Notes: generated by a model not told the origin, from the letters alone. A stretch of DNA of 39,403 nucleotides from JAYZAP01 sp964645285 (GCA_964645285.1 CAZYDR010000023.1:1-39403); one strand, 5' to 3'; counted from the stretch's first letter, positions 24,661 to 33,057 are shown. A program made the numbers and translations.

Positions 24661-26097
24661 CTATTCTGCGGCCACGGCGGCGGATGTCTTGGTCTTGAGA
24701 TAGGCATGGATGCCGTCGGCGGCGTCGCGGCCGTCCTTAATGGCCCAGACTACCAGGGAGGCGCCGCGCACAATATCGCCGGCGGCAAACACGCCGGCGA
24801 GGTTGGTCATCATGGTGGCCTGGCTGATCTTCAGGGTGCCCCAGCGGCTGAGCTTAAGGTCCGGCGCATCGAAGGCGCCGGGAATATCCTCGGAATCGAA
24901 GCCCAGAGCCTTGATCGCCAGGTCGCACGGCAGGGTGAAACTTGAATCAGGGATCACCTTGGGGCTTTGCCGGCCGTCTGCGTCCGGGGTGCCGAGACGC
25001 ATGCGCTGGGCCCGCACACCGGTTACGCCGCCGTCGCCGAGGAAGGCTTCGGGCGCGGCGAGCCACTCGAAGGCGACGCCTTCCTCTATGGCATGGCCGA
25101 CTTCGCGCTGGGAGCCCGGCATGTTGTCCCGGTTGCGGCGATAAAGGCACGTCACCGAGGCGGCGTTTTGCCGCACCGCCGTGCGCACGCAGTCCATACC
25201 GGTGTCGCCGCCGCCGATAACCACCACATGCTTGCCCTGGGCGTCGAGCCGGCCGGAGTCGAAGTCCACCACTGCGTCGCCCAGGCCTTTACGATTGCTG
25301 GCGGTGAGGTAGTCCATGGCGAACTCGATGCCATGGAGGCTGGCGACGGGCATGGCGGCATCGCGCGCCTTATAGACGCCGGTGGCGATCAGCACCGCCT
25401 GATGGCGTTGGCGCAGCTCGTCCAGGCTGGCGTCACGGCCGACCTCGAAGTCGCGGTGGAAGGTGACGCCGCCGTCCACCAGCAGGGCGGTGCGACGGGC
25501 GACCACCTGCTTCTCCAGCTTGAAGTTGGGAATGCCGTAGATCAGCAGACCACCGGCCCGGTCGTAGCGGTCGTAGACGGACACCTGATAGCCCATGCGG
25601 CGCAGGCGGTCGGCGGCGGCGAGACCGGCCGGACCGGCGCCGATAATACCGACGGACTGGTCCAGTTCCTGGCGCGGCCGGGGCGGTTCGACCCAGCCCT
25701 CGGCGAAGGCGGTCTCTGTGATGTAGCTCTCGACCGCGCCGATGGTGACGCCGCCGAAGTCCTTCTCGATGACGCAATTGCCCTCACACAGGCGGTCCTG
25801 GGGACAGATACGGCCACAGACCTCGGGAAACGTGTTGGTCGCCTGGGCCAGTTCATAGGCCTCTTCCAGGCGGCCGCCGGCGGCGAGCATGAGCCAGTCG
25901 GGAATGTTGTTGGCCAGGGGGCAATGGACCTGACAATAGGGAATACCGCATTGGGAACAACGCGCCGCCTGCTGAGCAGCCCGATCCGGGTCGAAATCCT
26001 GATAGATTTCGCCAAAATCGCCGCGCCGCGCCGCGGGGTCGCGCTTGTCCGGCGACTGGCGATCGACCGATACGAATTTCAGAAGCTTTTCCGCCAC
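24661..26097 (-). CDS. gltD: Glutamate synthase (NADPH) small subunit
   Basis: 478 residues. The N-terminal domain binds two [4Fe-4S] clusters: Cys47-50-55-59 (CSQCGIPYCQVHC) and Cys94-98-104-108 (CGRICPQDRLCEGNC). Then come an FAD fold (VGIIGAGPAGLAAADRLRR, about 148-166), a GGLLIYGIPNFKL block and a second NADPH fold (VVVIGGGDTGMDCVR); the C-terminal AAGDIVRGASLVVWAI closes the flavin site. GltD passes electrons from NADPH to GltB. Here gltD precedes gltB. The 314-base region upstream, shared with uppP, contains operator-like repeats. Confidence 0.97.
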   Translation of the reverse strand: MAEKLLKFVSVDRQSPDKRDPAARRGDFGEIYQDFDPDRAAQQAARCSQCGIPYCQVHCPLANNIPDWLMLAAGGRLEEAYELAQATNTFPEVCGRICPQDRLCEGNCVIEKDFGGVTIGAVESYITETAFAEGWVEPPRPRQELDQSVGIIGAGPAGLAAADRLRRMGYQVSVYDRYDRAGGLLIYGIPNFKLEKQVVARRTALLVDGGVTFHRDFEVGRDASLDELRQRHQAVLIATGVYKARDAAMPVASLHGIEFAMDYLTASNRKGLGDAVVDFDSGRLDAQGKHVVVIGGGDTGMDCVRTAVRQNAASVTCLYRRNRDNMPGSQREVGHAIEEGVAFEWLAAPEAFLGDGGVTGVRAQRMRLGTPDADGRQSPKVIPDSSFTLPCDLAIKALGFDSEDIPGAFDAPDLKLSRWGTLKISQATMMTNLAGVFAAGDIVRGASLVVWAIKDGRDAADGIHAYLKTKTSAAVAAE

Positions 26098-26223
26098 GAT
26101 AATTTACCCCCGGCCCCAACAGCCCGTTAATCGTCGATCCAGCGCACGACAGCGGGCCTCGCCCGGTAGGCAGCGAAGCCGGTTCCCACGCCATTTCGAC
26201 CAAACTACCCAAATCAACACAGG

Positions 26224-26304
26224 TAGGTCATATATCGTGACCTATATGTATAGATGACCTGTGGTGAATATCACCATATCTTGCGCAAATGGGAATTGCG
26301 ACCT
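26224..26304. promoter_or_regulatory. Operator-like repeat cluster between gltD and uppP
   Basis: TAGGTCA-7-TGACCTA (26224-26244) is a perfect 7-bp-arm inverted repeat. GACCT recurs in direct orientation at 26239, 26256 and 26300, and GGTGA-ATA-TCACC (26263-26275) is another inverted repeat. They lie between divergent gltD and uppP and overlap the uppP -35 region. The rest of the gene-free stretch 26098-26411 shows only the uppP promoter and leader; no clear gltD promoter was found. I do not recognise the regulator. Confidence 0.55.
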
Positions 26305-26309
26305 AAAAT
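26281..26309 (+). promoter_or_regulatory. Sigma-70-type promoter of uppP
   Basis: TTGCGC (26281-26286), 17 bases, TAAAAT (26304-26309; 5/6). A GGCCG-TTA-CGGCC hairpin (26313-26325) overlaps the predicted start of the transcript, leaving a leader of about 95 bases. Confidence 0.6.
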
Positions 26310-26345
26310 AAAGGCCGTTACGGCCCTAAATTCATCCGGTGGTGC

Positions 26346-26404
26346 CCTACTCCCCTCCCGTGTTAAGATCATTCCCAGTGGTAGGAGACCATTTTCGGGG
26401 GGAG
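26346..26404 (+). promoter_or_regulatory. Possible structured leader covering the uppP ribosome binding site
   Basis: CTCCCCTCCCG (26350-26360) can pair with CGGGGGGAG (26396-26404), which contains the Shine-Dalgarno sequence before the GTG at 26412. CCTAC (26346-26350) can instead pair with GTAGG (26381-26385); the two pairings interlock, giving a pseudoknot or two alternative folds. Confidence 0.35.
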
Positions 26405-26411
26405 ACGTCGG

Positions 26412-27224
26412 GTGACCGGACTGCAATTGGCCCTTCTGGCCCTGGTTCAGGGCATCACTGAATTTCTGCCGATCAGTTCATCGGCCCATCTGATTCTGGT
26501 GCCGGTGTTTACCGGCTGGCCCGATCAGGGGCCGATGATCGACGTTGCCGTCCATGTCGGCACCCTGGGGGCGGTCATTGTCTATTTCCGCCGCGATGTG
26601 TGGCAGATGATCAGCGGCCTGGGCCGCCTCGGCCGTAACGACCGCGACCGCGATCCCGGCCTGCGCTTGGCATTCCACGTGGTGGTCGCTACCATTCCCG
26701 TGGTGGTGGCCGGTGCCGTCCTGACCTCGTTCGGCTTGTCGATTCTCCGCTCACCGGTGCTGATCGGCTGGACCACGGCCGGGTTCGGCGTGCTGCTCTA
26801 CATCGCCGACCGGTCCAATATGACGATCCGCAAGATCGAACACATGACCCTGGCCCATGCCCTGTTCATTGGCGTAGTTCAGGCCGTGGCGCTGATTCCC
26901 GGTACCAGCCGGGCGGGCATCACCATGACCGCCGCCCGGGTGCTCGGTTATGAGCGTACCGAGTCGGCGCGCTTCTCCATGTTGCTGTCGATCCCGACCA
27001 TCATCGCCGCCGGCGGGCTCATGGGCTACAAGCTCCACGGCGCCGGCGATCTGGCCCTGACCATCCAGGCCGGGGCCGCCGCCATTCTCGCCTTTGCCGC
27101 GGCCCTGGGCGCCGTCTGGGTGATGATGGCCTGGCTCGAACGCTCCGGCTTCACCCCTTTCGTGGTCTACCGGGTGGCGCTCGGCGGCTATTTGCTGTGG
27201 CTGGCCTACGGCGGGATGATCTAA
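26412..27224 (+). CDS. uppP: Undecaprenyl-diphosphate phosphatase (UppP/BacA)
   Basis: 270 residues, GTG start with a GGGGGGAG site upstream. N-terminal VQGITEFLPISSSAHLIL is the family's first active-site motif (Glu-rich loop plus PISSSAH), and ALIPGTSRAGITMTAARVLG is the second. About seven or eight membrane segments. It recycles undecaprenyl pyrophosphate to the monophosphate carrier used for peptidoglycan and polysaccharide export, so it supports the glycosyltransferases in this window. It abuts the convergent NDUFA9-like gene with no gap. Confidence 0.97.
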   Translation: MTGLQLALLALVQGITEFLPISSSAHLILVPVFTGWPDQGPMIDVAVHVGTLGAVIVYFRRDVWQMISGLGRLGRNDRDRDPGLRLAFHVVVATIPVVVAGAVLTSFGLSILRSPVLIGWTTAGFGVLLYIADRSNMTIRKIEHMTLAHALFIGVVQAVALIPGTSRAGITMTAARVLGYERTESARFSMLLSIPTIIAAGGLMGYKLHGAGDLALTIQAGAAAILAFAAALGAVWVMMAWLERSGFTPFVVYRVALGGYLLWLAYGGMI

Positions 27225-28244
27225 CTACTTCCCGCCGGAGCGGAAGCGGGCGAGATAGCCGGGAACAATCGCCTCGACCGCCGTTGGCGTGATGCCGAGG
27301 TCGGTCAAACCCAAGGCGCCCTCGGTCACCACATTATCGCGCTTGAGCATGGCCACCTGATCCGACGTCAGGGGCGGCGTCGGCAGGAATCCGAGGAACC
27401 AGCCCTTGATGCTGGCGACCCAGAACCACACCGGCAGCAACAGGCGGCGACGGCCGATTTCACCGAGGATGAACACCAGCAGATCGCGGAAGCTGTATTG
27501 CCGGGGTCCACCGAGTTCATAGGTCCGGCCCTTAGTTGCCGAGTCCCCGGCGCAACGCAAGGCCGCTTCGGCCACGTCCCCCGCATAGACCGGCTGGAAC
27601 CGGGTGGTGCCACCGCCGAAACGGTGGCCCTTGAACATATAGCCGGCGAACATGCGCTCATCGAACGGATCGCCGCCGATCAACGGCAGCACCGGGGTAA
27701 ACTGCGACAGAGTGGCGAAGCGATTGAAGAAGTCGTCCTCGGGACTGAACAGGATACTGGGCCGCAGAATCGTGGCATCGGAAAGGGCGCGGCGCACCGC
27801 CGCCTCGCCGGCCGCCTTGCTGCGCCCGTAGCGGGCCGGTGAATCCGTGGCCGCGCCGATGGCCGAGACATGGATGAAGCGCGACACCCCGGCATCAGTG
27901 GCGGCCTCGGCAAGACGCCGGGCGCCGTCCACATGGACCGCCTGAAAGGTCTGCCCGCCGGGACCATAGAGCGATTCGTAGAACCGGGATTCGTAGAGGA
28001 TGCCCGCCAGATTGATCACCACGTCGGCGCCCGCCACGGCCCGGGTAACAACGTCAGGGTCGCCAAGGCCGCCATACATCAAGGCAATCTGGCCAGCGTC
28101 GCCCAAAGGCTGCAGGTGGATGGCGTGATCCGGGCTGCGGCTGACCACGCGGATGCGGGCGCCGGCCTGAGCAAACCGTTGAATCAGGTGACGGCCGAGA
28201 AATCCCGAACCGCCGAAAACCGTAACCAGGCGACCCCGTTCCAT
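27225..28244 (-). CDS. NDUFA9-like SDR (complex I-associated NAD(P)-binding protein)
   Basis: 339 residues from the ATG at 28244, preceded by AAGGAG nine bases upstream; the longer open frame (to 28277) lacks a ribosome site. Rossmann motif VTVFGGSGFLGRHLIQRFA at 6-24, then VINLAGILYES, FIHVSAIGA and YGRSKAAGEAAV (the Tyr/Lys pair of SDRs), ILRPSILFSPEDDFFNRFA. These match the NDUFA9/39-kDa-like SDRs common in alphaproteobacteria; in mitochondria this protein is a complex I subunit that holds NADPH. Bacterial members may assist complex I or quinone metabolism. The C-terminal FLPTPPLTSDQVAMLKRDNVV also fits. Monocistronic here. Confidence 0.88.
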   Translation of the reverse strand: MERGRLVTVFGGSGFLGRHLIQRFAQAGARIRVVSRSPDHAIHLQPLGDAGQIALMYGGLGDPDVVTRAVAGADVVINLAGILYESRFYESLYGPGGQTFQAVHVDGARRLAEAATDAGVSRFIHVSAIGAATDSPARYGRSKAAGEAAVRRALSDATILRPSILFSPEDDFFNRFATLSQFTPVLPLIGGDPFDERMFAGYMFKGHRFGGGTTRFQPVYAGDVAEAALRCAGDSATKGRTYELGGPRQYSFRDLLVFILGEIGRRRLLLPVWFWVASIKGWFLGFLPTPPLTSDQVAMLKRDNVVTEGALGLTDLGITPTAVEAIVPGYLARFRSGGK

Positions 28245-28367
28245 AGCGCACTTCTCCTTCAACCACCAACCGTCCATTCGAGACGGCCAATCATAGCGCC
28301 CAACGTGGCCCGCGCAACGCCTGGTGACACCGCCCTGCGCCTCAGGGCACCCACGGCCAATGGGCGG

Positions 28368-28397
28368 TTGACATCGGACCGGGGTTAAGGCTACTTG
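28368..28397 (+). promoter_or_regulatory. Probable tRNA-Leu promoter
   Basis: A perfect TTGACA (28368-28373), 18 bases, then TACTTG (28392-28397), a poor -10. The tRNA begins 17 bases later. The -35 is convincing, the -10 less so. Confidence 0.45.
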
Positions 28398-28413
28398 ACG
28401 GCTCGTTTCCGGA

Positions 28414-28500
28414 GCCCAGGTGGCGGAATTGGTAGACGCGCTAGCTTCAGGTGCTAGTGGCCGAAAGGTCGTGGAAGTTCGAGTCTTCTCCTGGGCACCA
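28414..28500 (+). tRNA. tRNA-Leu (anticodon CAG)
   Basis: 87 bases with encoded CCA. Acceptor stem GCCCAGG pairs with CCTGGGC; anticodon stem CTAGC/GCTAG encloses TTCAGGT with anticodon CAG at 28448-28450; a long variable arm (TGGCCGAAAGGTCGT) marks a class II tRNA; the T-loop is GTTCGAGTC. It reads CUG codons, the dominant leucine codon in GC-rich genomes. Confidence 0.98.
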
Positions 28501-28504
28501 ATTC

Positions 28505-28529
28505 CCGGTTACGGCCCCCGCCGAACCGG
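28505..28529 (+). terminator. Strong hairpin just after tRNA-Leu, without a U tract
   Basis: CCGGTT (28505-28510) pairs with AACCGG (28524-28529), and CGGC pairs with GCCG around a CCCC loop, with one bulged A. It begins four bases after the tRNA's CCA. No T run follows, so it may mark a processing or pause site rather than a true terminator, and transcripts may continue into rnd. Confidence 0.45.
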
Positions 28530-28555
28530 ACCCAACACAGACGAAACGTACTTTG

Positions 28556-29167
28556 ATGACCATACACCTGCACCGGGGCGACCTGCCCGAAAGCCTTGAT
28601 TTCGGCGATGCCGTGGCCGTCGATACGGAAACCATGGGTCTCGATCCCAGGCGCGACCGCCTGTGCCTGGTCCAGTTGTCGGCCGGAGACGGCGTCAGCC
28701 ACCTGGTGCAGTTCGCCAAGGGTGACTACAACGCGCCCCGCCTTGCCGCCCTGATGACCGATCCGGCCGTGACCAAATTGTTTCATTTCGCGCGCTTCGA
28801 TCTGACCACCATGAAGCGCCACCTGGGCATCGACGTGGGCCCGATCTACTGCACCAAGATCGCCTCCAAGATGACCCGCACCTACACCGACCGCCACGGC
28901 CTCAAGGACCTGTGCCGCGACCTGCTCGGCGTCGAGTTGTCGAAGCAGCAGCAGTCGTCGGACTGGGGCGCCGAAGACCTGACCGAGCAGCAGATGGCCT
29001 ACGCGGCGTCCGATGTGCTCCACCTCCATGCCCTGCGCGAGAAGCTCGACGTGGTGCTGGCGCGGGAAGGCCGGACCGAGATCGCCGCCGCCTGCTTCGG
29101 CTTCCTCCAGGCCCGGGCCGCACTCGATCTGGCGGGCTGGGACGCGCCGGATATCTTTGCCCACTGA
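28556..29167 (+). CDS. rnd: Ribonuclease D, short form
   Basis: 203 residues from the ATG at 28556; the frame is open into the tRNA but that part is non-coding. DEDDy exonuclease motifs: Asp23 and Glu25 (VDTETMGLD), Asp82 (FHFARFDL), Tyr149 and Asp153 (YAASDV). The two HRDC domains of E. coli RNase D are absent; short single-domain forms are usual in alphaproteobacteria. It trims 3' ends of tRNA precursors and other RNAs. Sits 55 bases after a tRNA gene and before lptC, which has its own promoter. Confidence 0.92.
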   Translation: MTIHLHRGDLPESLDFGDAVAVDTETMGLDPRRDRLCLVQLSAGDGVSHLVQFAKGDYNAPRLAALMTDPAVTKLFHFARFDLTTMKRHLGIDVGPIYCTKIASKMTRTYTDRHGLKDLCRDLLGVELSKQQQSSDWGAEDLTEQQMAYAASDVLHLHALREKLDVVLAREGRTEIAAACFGFLQARAALDLAGWDAPDIFAH

Positions 29168-29220
29168 GTCAAATCAGCGTCGGTGCGGACAATCTGCAAT
29201 CGGAACCCTGGCCTAAACCA

Positions 29221-29249
29221 TTGAATCGGCGGCTCATCGGACCCATAAT
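29221..29249 (+). promoter_or_regulatory. Sigma-70-type promoter of lptC-lptA-lptB
   Basis: TTGAAT (29221-29226), exactly 17 bases, CATAAT (29244-29249; 5/6). About 57 bases before the lptC ATG, in the only gap upstream of the operon. Confidence 0.6.
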
Positions 29250-29312
29250 TAACCGTGGTAGACGCGCCCTCGCGACGGTCGCGTCGATGTGCCTGACTGG
29301 GCTTTCGAAACC

Positions 29313-29996
29313 ATGACGCTGAACAGTGATTTTCATCCGACCATTGACGCACAGCCGCGCGGTTTCAGCGCGCGCATCGTCGCGACGCCGCGGGCGATTA
29401 CCGAAAGCGTCCGCTACAGCCGCTTCGTCGGCATGATGAAACTCATCCTGCCCCTCGGCGCCCTGATCCTGGTCGCCATGGTCGTGACCTGGCCTTACCT
29501 GCGCGGCGACGACGACAGTATTCCTCTGTCGTTCGCCAGCATCGGCGTTGGTCTCGACGAGAACGTGTTCATGACCAACGCCCGCTACATCGGCGCCGAC
29601 GACAAGGACCAGCCCTACACCCTGACCGCCGAGCTGGCGGCCCAGGATGACGACGATCCGGACATCATCCTGCTGACCAAACCCCAGGCGGATATCCTGC
29701 TCAACGAGGGCACATGGCTGGCCCTGACCGCCGACTCAGGCACCCTGAAGCGCAAGGCCGAGACTCTGGCCCTCGAAGGCGCGGTCAATATCTTCTCCGA
29801 CCAGGGCTTCGAGTTCCGCACCGAAAGCGCCCTCATCGATCTGGCCGCCAGCCTCGCCCACGGCACCGTGCCGGTGGAAGCCCAGGGACCGTTCGGCACC
29901 CTCAACGCCAACAGCTTCCGCATGGTCGATGATGGCAAAACCATTCACTTCGAAGGCCAGGTGCGCATGACCCTCTATCCCAAGGCGGGAACTTGA
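29313..29996 (+). CDS. lptC: LPS export protein LptC
   Basis: 227 residues from the ATG at 29313; a GTG at 29289 would add eight. A cytoplasmic N-terminal segment of ~40 residues precedes one membrane span (MMKLILPLGALILVAMVV), then a periplasmic domain of short beta strands with alternating polar residues, as in LptC (MTNARYIGADDKDQPYTLTAE...). LptC links the LptBFG transporter to LptA and guides LPS across the periplasm. Primary sequence is variable in this family; the call rests on topology, size and the following lptA and lptB. Its stop overlaps the lptA start (TGATG). Confidence 0.88.
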   Translation: MTLNSDFHPTIDAQPRGFSARIVATPRAITESVRYSRFVGMMKLILPLGALILVAMVVTWPYLRGDDDSIPLSFASIGVGLDENVFMTNARYIGADDKDQPYTLTAELAAQDDDDPDIILLTKPQADILLNEGTWLALTADSGTLKRKAETLALEGAVNIFSDQGFEFRTESALIDLAASLAHGTVPVEAQGPFGTLNANSFRMVDDGKTIHFEGQVRMTLYPKAGT

Positions 29997-30529
29997 TGCG
30001 TTACGTGTTTATGGTCGCCGTAGCACTTCTGGTGGCCACGACACCGGTGCCGGCCCAAGTCGGCAATGGTTACGACACCTCACTTCCCATCGAAATCACC
30101 GCTGATTCGCTCGAGGTTCAGCAGGACGCCAACATCGCTGTTTTTCGCGGCGCCGTGGATGCAGTACAGGGCGAGTTGAACCTGCGCGCGGCCCAGTTGG
30201 CGGTCCACTACAAGGCCAATGCGGAGGGTGAAAACGCTATCCGCCTCATTGAGGCCGTCGGTGACGTCTTCCTGTCGTCGCCCGAGGAAATGGCCCAGGG
30301 CAAAAAAGGGGTCTACAACGTCGAGGCTGATACGGTAGAATTGTTTGGCTCCGTGGTTTTAACCCGGGGCGACAACGTGATTCGGGGAGATCACCTGATT
30401 ATGAACCTGACCACGGGCGAAAGCAGGATGCTGGGTGGCGTAAAGGGCACCACCGGTGCAAATACGGAAACCGGAGATGATGGGCGCGTTAAGGCTTTGT
30501 TTGTACCAAGCGACGATAACTCGGAGTAG
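29996..30529 (+). CDS. lptA: LPS transport periplasmic protein LptA
   Basis: 177 residues starting at the ATG that overlaps the lptC stop. Signal peptide MRYVFMVAVALLVATTPVPA with a likely cut after AQ. The mature part is the OstA/LptA beta-jellyroll: LPIEITADSLEVQQDANIAVFRG, AQLAVHYKA, IRLIEAVGDVFLSSPEEMAQG and VVLTRGDNVIRGDHLIMNLTTGESRM. It assembles head-to-tail as the bridge carrying LPS to LptD. Coupled to lptC; lptB follows after 29 bases. Confidence 0.94.
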   Translation: MRYVFMVAVALLVATTPVPAQVGNGYDTSLPIEITADSLEVQQDANIAVFRGAVDAVQGELNLRAAQLAVHYKANAEGENAIRLIEAVGDVFLSSPEEMAQGKKGVYNVEADTVELFGSVVLTRGDNVIRGDHLIMNLTTGESRMLGGVKGTTGANTETGDDGRVKALFVPSDDNSE

Positions 30530-30558
30530 ACCGGGTTGATGGTTAACGGAATCAATCG

Positions 30559-31356
30559 GTGACGGACCAATCGCAGGCAGGGCCGGCGGACATGCCGGAC
30601 GGCGATGACGGGCCGGCACGGCTGGTGAGCGATAACTCAGGCCTGGTCGCCGAGAACCTCGGCAAGGAGTACCGCAAGCGACCCGTTCTGCGCGGGGTCA
30701 GTCTATCCGTGCAGCGCGGCGAAGCGATCGGGCTTTTAGGACCCAACGGCGCCGGCAAGACCACATGCTTCTACCTGATTACCGGACTGATCGCCCCCGA
30801 CTACGGAACCATCGTCCTCGATGGTCACGATGTTACCGACCTGCCCATGTACCGCCGGGCGCGTATGGGGGTGGGCTATTTGCCCCAGGAGCCGTCGATT
30901 TTTCGCGGCATGACCGTGGAGAACAATATCCGCGCCGTGCTCGAAGTGGTCGAACCGATCCGCGAGAAGCGCGAGAACATGCTCGACAACCTGCTCGCCG
31001 AATTCTCCATCACCCATTTGCGGCGCACCCCGGCCCTGGCCTTGTCGGGTGGCGAGCGACGCCGCGCCGAGATTGCCCGCGCCCTGGCATCCCAGCCCAG
31101 CTTCATGTTGCTCGACGAACCCCTGGCGGGCATCGACCCGATCGCGGTGTCGGACATTCGCGACCTGGTGTCGCACCTCAAGGATCGCGGCATCGGCGTG
31201 CTGATTACCGAGCACAATGTGCGCGAGACTCTGGACATCATCGACCGTGCCTACATCCTGCACGACGGCTCGGTGCTGATGGAAGGCACACCCTCGGAGA
31301 TCGTCTCCGACGAGGATGTCCGGCGGGTCTACCTGGGCGAGCGCTTCAGTCTCTAA
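30559..31356 (+). CDS. lptB: LPS export ABC transporter ATPase LptB
   Basis: 265 residues from a GTG start, about 25 longer than E. coli LptB because of an acidic N-terminal extension. Walker A GPNGAGKTT, Q-loop YLPQEPSIFRGMT, signature LSGGERRR, Walker B FMLLDEPLAGIDP and switch His in LITEHNV. PQEPSIFRGMTVENNI is specific for LptB among ABC ATPases. It powers extraction of LPS from the inner membrane with LptFG. rpoN follows after 22 bases, the usual order in proteobacteria. Confidence 0.97.
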   Translation: MTDQSQAGPADMPDGDDGPARLVSDNSGLVAENLGKEYRKRPVLRGVSLSVQRGEAIGLLGPNGAGKTTCFYLITGLIAPDYGTIVLDGHDVTDLPMYRRARMGVGYLPQEPSIFRGMTVENNIRAVLEVVEPIREKRENMLDNLLAEFSITHLRRTPALALSGGERRRAEIARALASQPSFMLLDEPLAGIDPIAVSDIRDLVSHLKDRGIGVLITEHNVRETLDIIDRAYILHDGSVLMEGTPSEIVSDEDVRRVYLGERFSL

Positions 31357-31378
31357 ATCGTTTTAGGGGGGCCGCGTA

Positions 31379-32848
31379 GTGGCATTAAGTCCCCGTCTCG
31401 AGGCACGCCAGAGCCAGTCCCTGGTCATGACGCCCGAGCTCCAGCAGGCGATCAAGCTGCTGCAACTCACCAATCTCGAAATCTCCGCCTATGTGGATGA
31501 GCAGCTCGAGGAAAATCCGCTGCTCGAACTGGCCGAAAGCGATAGCGCCGCCGACGGCGACGCGGTCGAGATCGCCGAGACTGAAACCGTCAACGACGAC
31601 GCGCCGGTTGAAGTACCGGGCGCGGACCTGGATTCCGATTACGACAATATGTGGAACGGCGATGCCGGCGACGAGGTCCCGGCGTCGACCGTCATGGAGC
31701 CATGGCGCAATCTGGGCAGCGGCGTAGTCGGCGGCGCCGACTACGCGCCAGCCGGCGAGATCAGCCTGCGCGACCACCTGCTAGCCCAGCTCAACGTCGA
31801 ACTCGATGACCCGGTCGACCGGGTCATCGGCGCCCATCTTGTGGATATGGTCGACGACGCCGGTTACATCGACGGCGCCCTCGAGACCACCGCCGAGCGC
31901 CTCGGTTGCGATGAGGGTCTGATCGAGCGCGCTCTCGACAAGCTTCAGCGCCTCGAACCCACCGGGGTGTTCGCCCGCGACCTGCGGGAGTGTCTGGCCT
32001 TGCAGCTACGCGAACGCGACCGCCTCGATCCCGCCATGGCGGCGCTGCTCGACAATCTCGATCTACTCGCCGCCCATGACCTGGCCACGCTCAAGCGGCG
32101 CTGCGCCGTGGACGACGAAGATCTCATCGATATGCTGGCCGAAATCCGGGCGCTCGACCCCAAGCCGGGGCTGGCCTTCGGCAGCGAGATCGCCCAGACC
32201 GTGGTGCCCGATGTCATGGTCCGACAGGGGCCGGGGGGCGACTGGATCGTCGAGCTTAACAGCAACACCCTGCCCCGGGTTCTGGTCAACGAGCGCTATT
32301 ACGCGCGCATCAGCAAGCAGACCACCTGCAAGCAGGACAGAGAATTTATTTCCGAATGCCTGCATTCGGCCAACTGGCTGGTCAAATCCATGGCCCAGCG
32401 GGCGACCACCATTCTGCGGGTCGCCAGCGAACTGGTGCGCCAGCAGGAAATGTTCCTGAACCATGGCATCGAATATCTGCGTCCCCTGGTGCTGCGCGAC
32501 ATCGCCGGCGCCATCGAGATGCACGAGAGCACGGTCAGCCGGGTGACCGCCAACAAGTACATGATCACCCCGCGCGGCACCTTCGAGATGCGCTACTTCT
32601 TCACTACCGCGATTCCCAGCAGCAATGGCGCCGGCGCCAGCCACTCGTCCGAAGCGGTGCGCCACCGCATCAAGGCGTTGATCGACGGCGAGGACGCCAA
32701 TCGCACCCTGTCCGATGACGGCCTCACCGCCGCGCTCAAGGACGAGGGCATCGATATTGCCCGGCGCACGGTCGCCAAATACCGCGAGGCCATGCACATT
32801 CCCTCGTCGGTGCAGCGCAGGCGCCAGAAGCGTGCCGGCATGAGCTGA
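31379..32848 (+). CDS. rpoN: RNA polymerase sigma-54 factor
   Basis: 489 residues from a GTG start with TTAGGGGGG upstream. Region I: LEARQSQSLVMTPELQQAIKLLQLTNLE, the activator-responsive segment. Then an acidic region II, the core-binding domain (LRDHLLAQLN...; ALDPKPGLAFG), the helix-turn-helix region (EMHESTVSRVTANKYMITPRG) and the RpoN box ARRTVAKYRE that reads the -24 element. It directs transcription of nitrogen and related genes under enhancer-binding activators. Last gene of the lpt transcript; hpf and ptsN follow after 209 bases with their own promoter. Confidence 0.98.
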   Translation: MALSPRLEARQSQSLVMTPELQQAIKLLQLTNLEISAYVDEQLEENPLLELAESDSAADGDAVEIAETETVNDDAPVEVPGADLDSDYDNMWNGDAGDEVPASTVMEPWRNLGSGVVGGADYAPAGEISLRDHLLAQLNVELDDPVDRVIGAHLVDMVDDAGYIDGALETTAERLGCDEGLIERALDKLQRLEPTGVFARDLRECLALQLRERDRLDPAMAALLDNLDLLAAHDLATLKRRCAVDDEDLIDMLAEIRALDPKPGLAFGSEIAQTVVPDVMVRQGPGGDWIVELNSNTLPRVLVNERYYARISKQTTCKQDREFISECLHSANWLVKSMAQRATTILRVASELVRQQEMFLNHGIEYLRPLVLRDIAGAIEMHESTVSRVTANKYMITPRGTFEMRYFFTTAIPSSNGAGASHSSEAVRHRIKALIDGEDANRTLSDDGLTAALKDEGIDIARRTVAKYREAMHIPSSVQRRRQKRAGMS

Positions 32849-32903
32849 TCGCTAGGACGTTTCGGTGCGCAAACCGAGACGCGACGAACCGATTCCGGTG
32901 CTA

Positions 32904-32932
32904 TTGACTTGGCAATTAGGCGGAACTATGTT
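32904..32932 (+). promoter_or_regulatory. Sigma-70-type promoter of hpf-ptsN
   Basis: TTGACT (32904-32909; 5/6), 17 bases, TATGTT (32927-32932; 4/6). It lies in the 209-base gap between rpoN and hpf and gives a leader of about 120 bases. I see no sigma-54 -24/-12 element there. Confidence 0.6.
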
Positions 32933-33057
32933 CCAGCCCTCTCAGAAACCGGCTGACCCTGCGCAGGACTGTAATCAATTATTACCGGACCTGATTCTCG
33001 ATTGTCGGCCGGCTACCGAGCAGCCCTTGTGCCGTCGCTATTTGGAACTCATTTGTT

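Noticed and set aside
26224..26275. FNR/CRP or NtrC site at the gltD-uppP repeats
   Set aside because: The arms (TAGGTCA, GGTGA) do not match TTGAT-4-ATCAA, TGTGA-6-TCACA or TGCACC-5-GGTGCA.
28451..28555. Upstream extension of rnd from a GTG inside the tRNA
   Set aside because: It would translate tRNA sequence; the ATG at 28556 gives the normal RNase D N-terminus.
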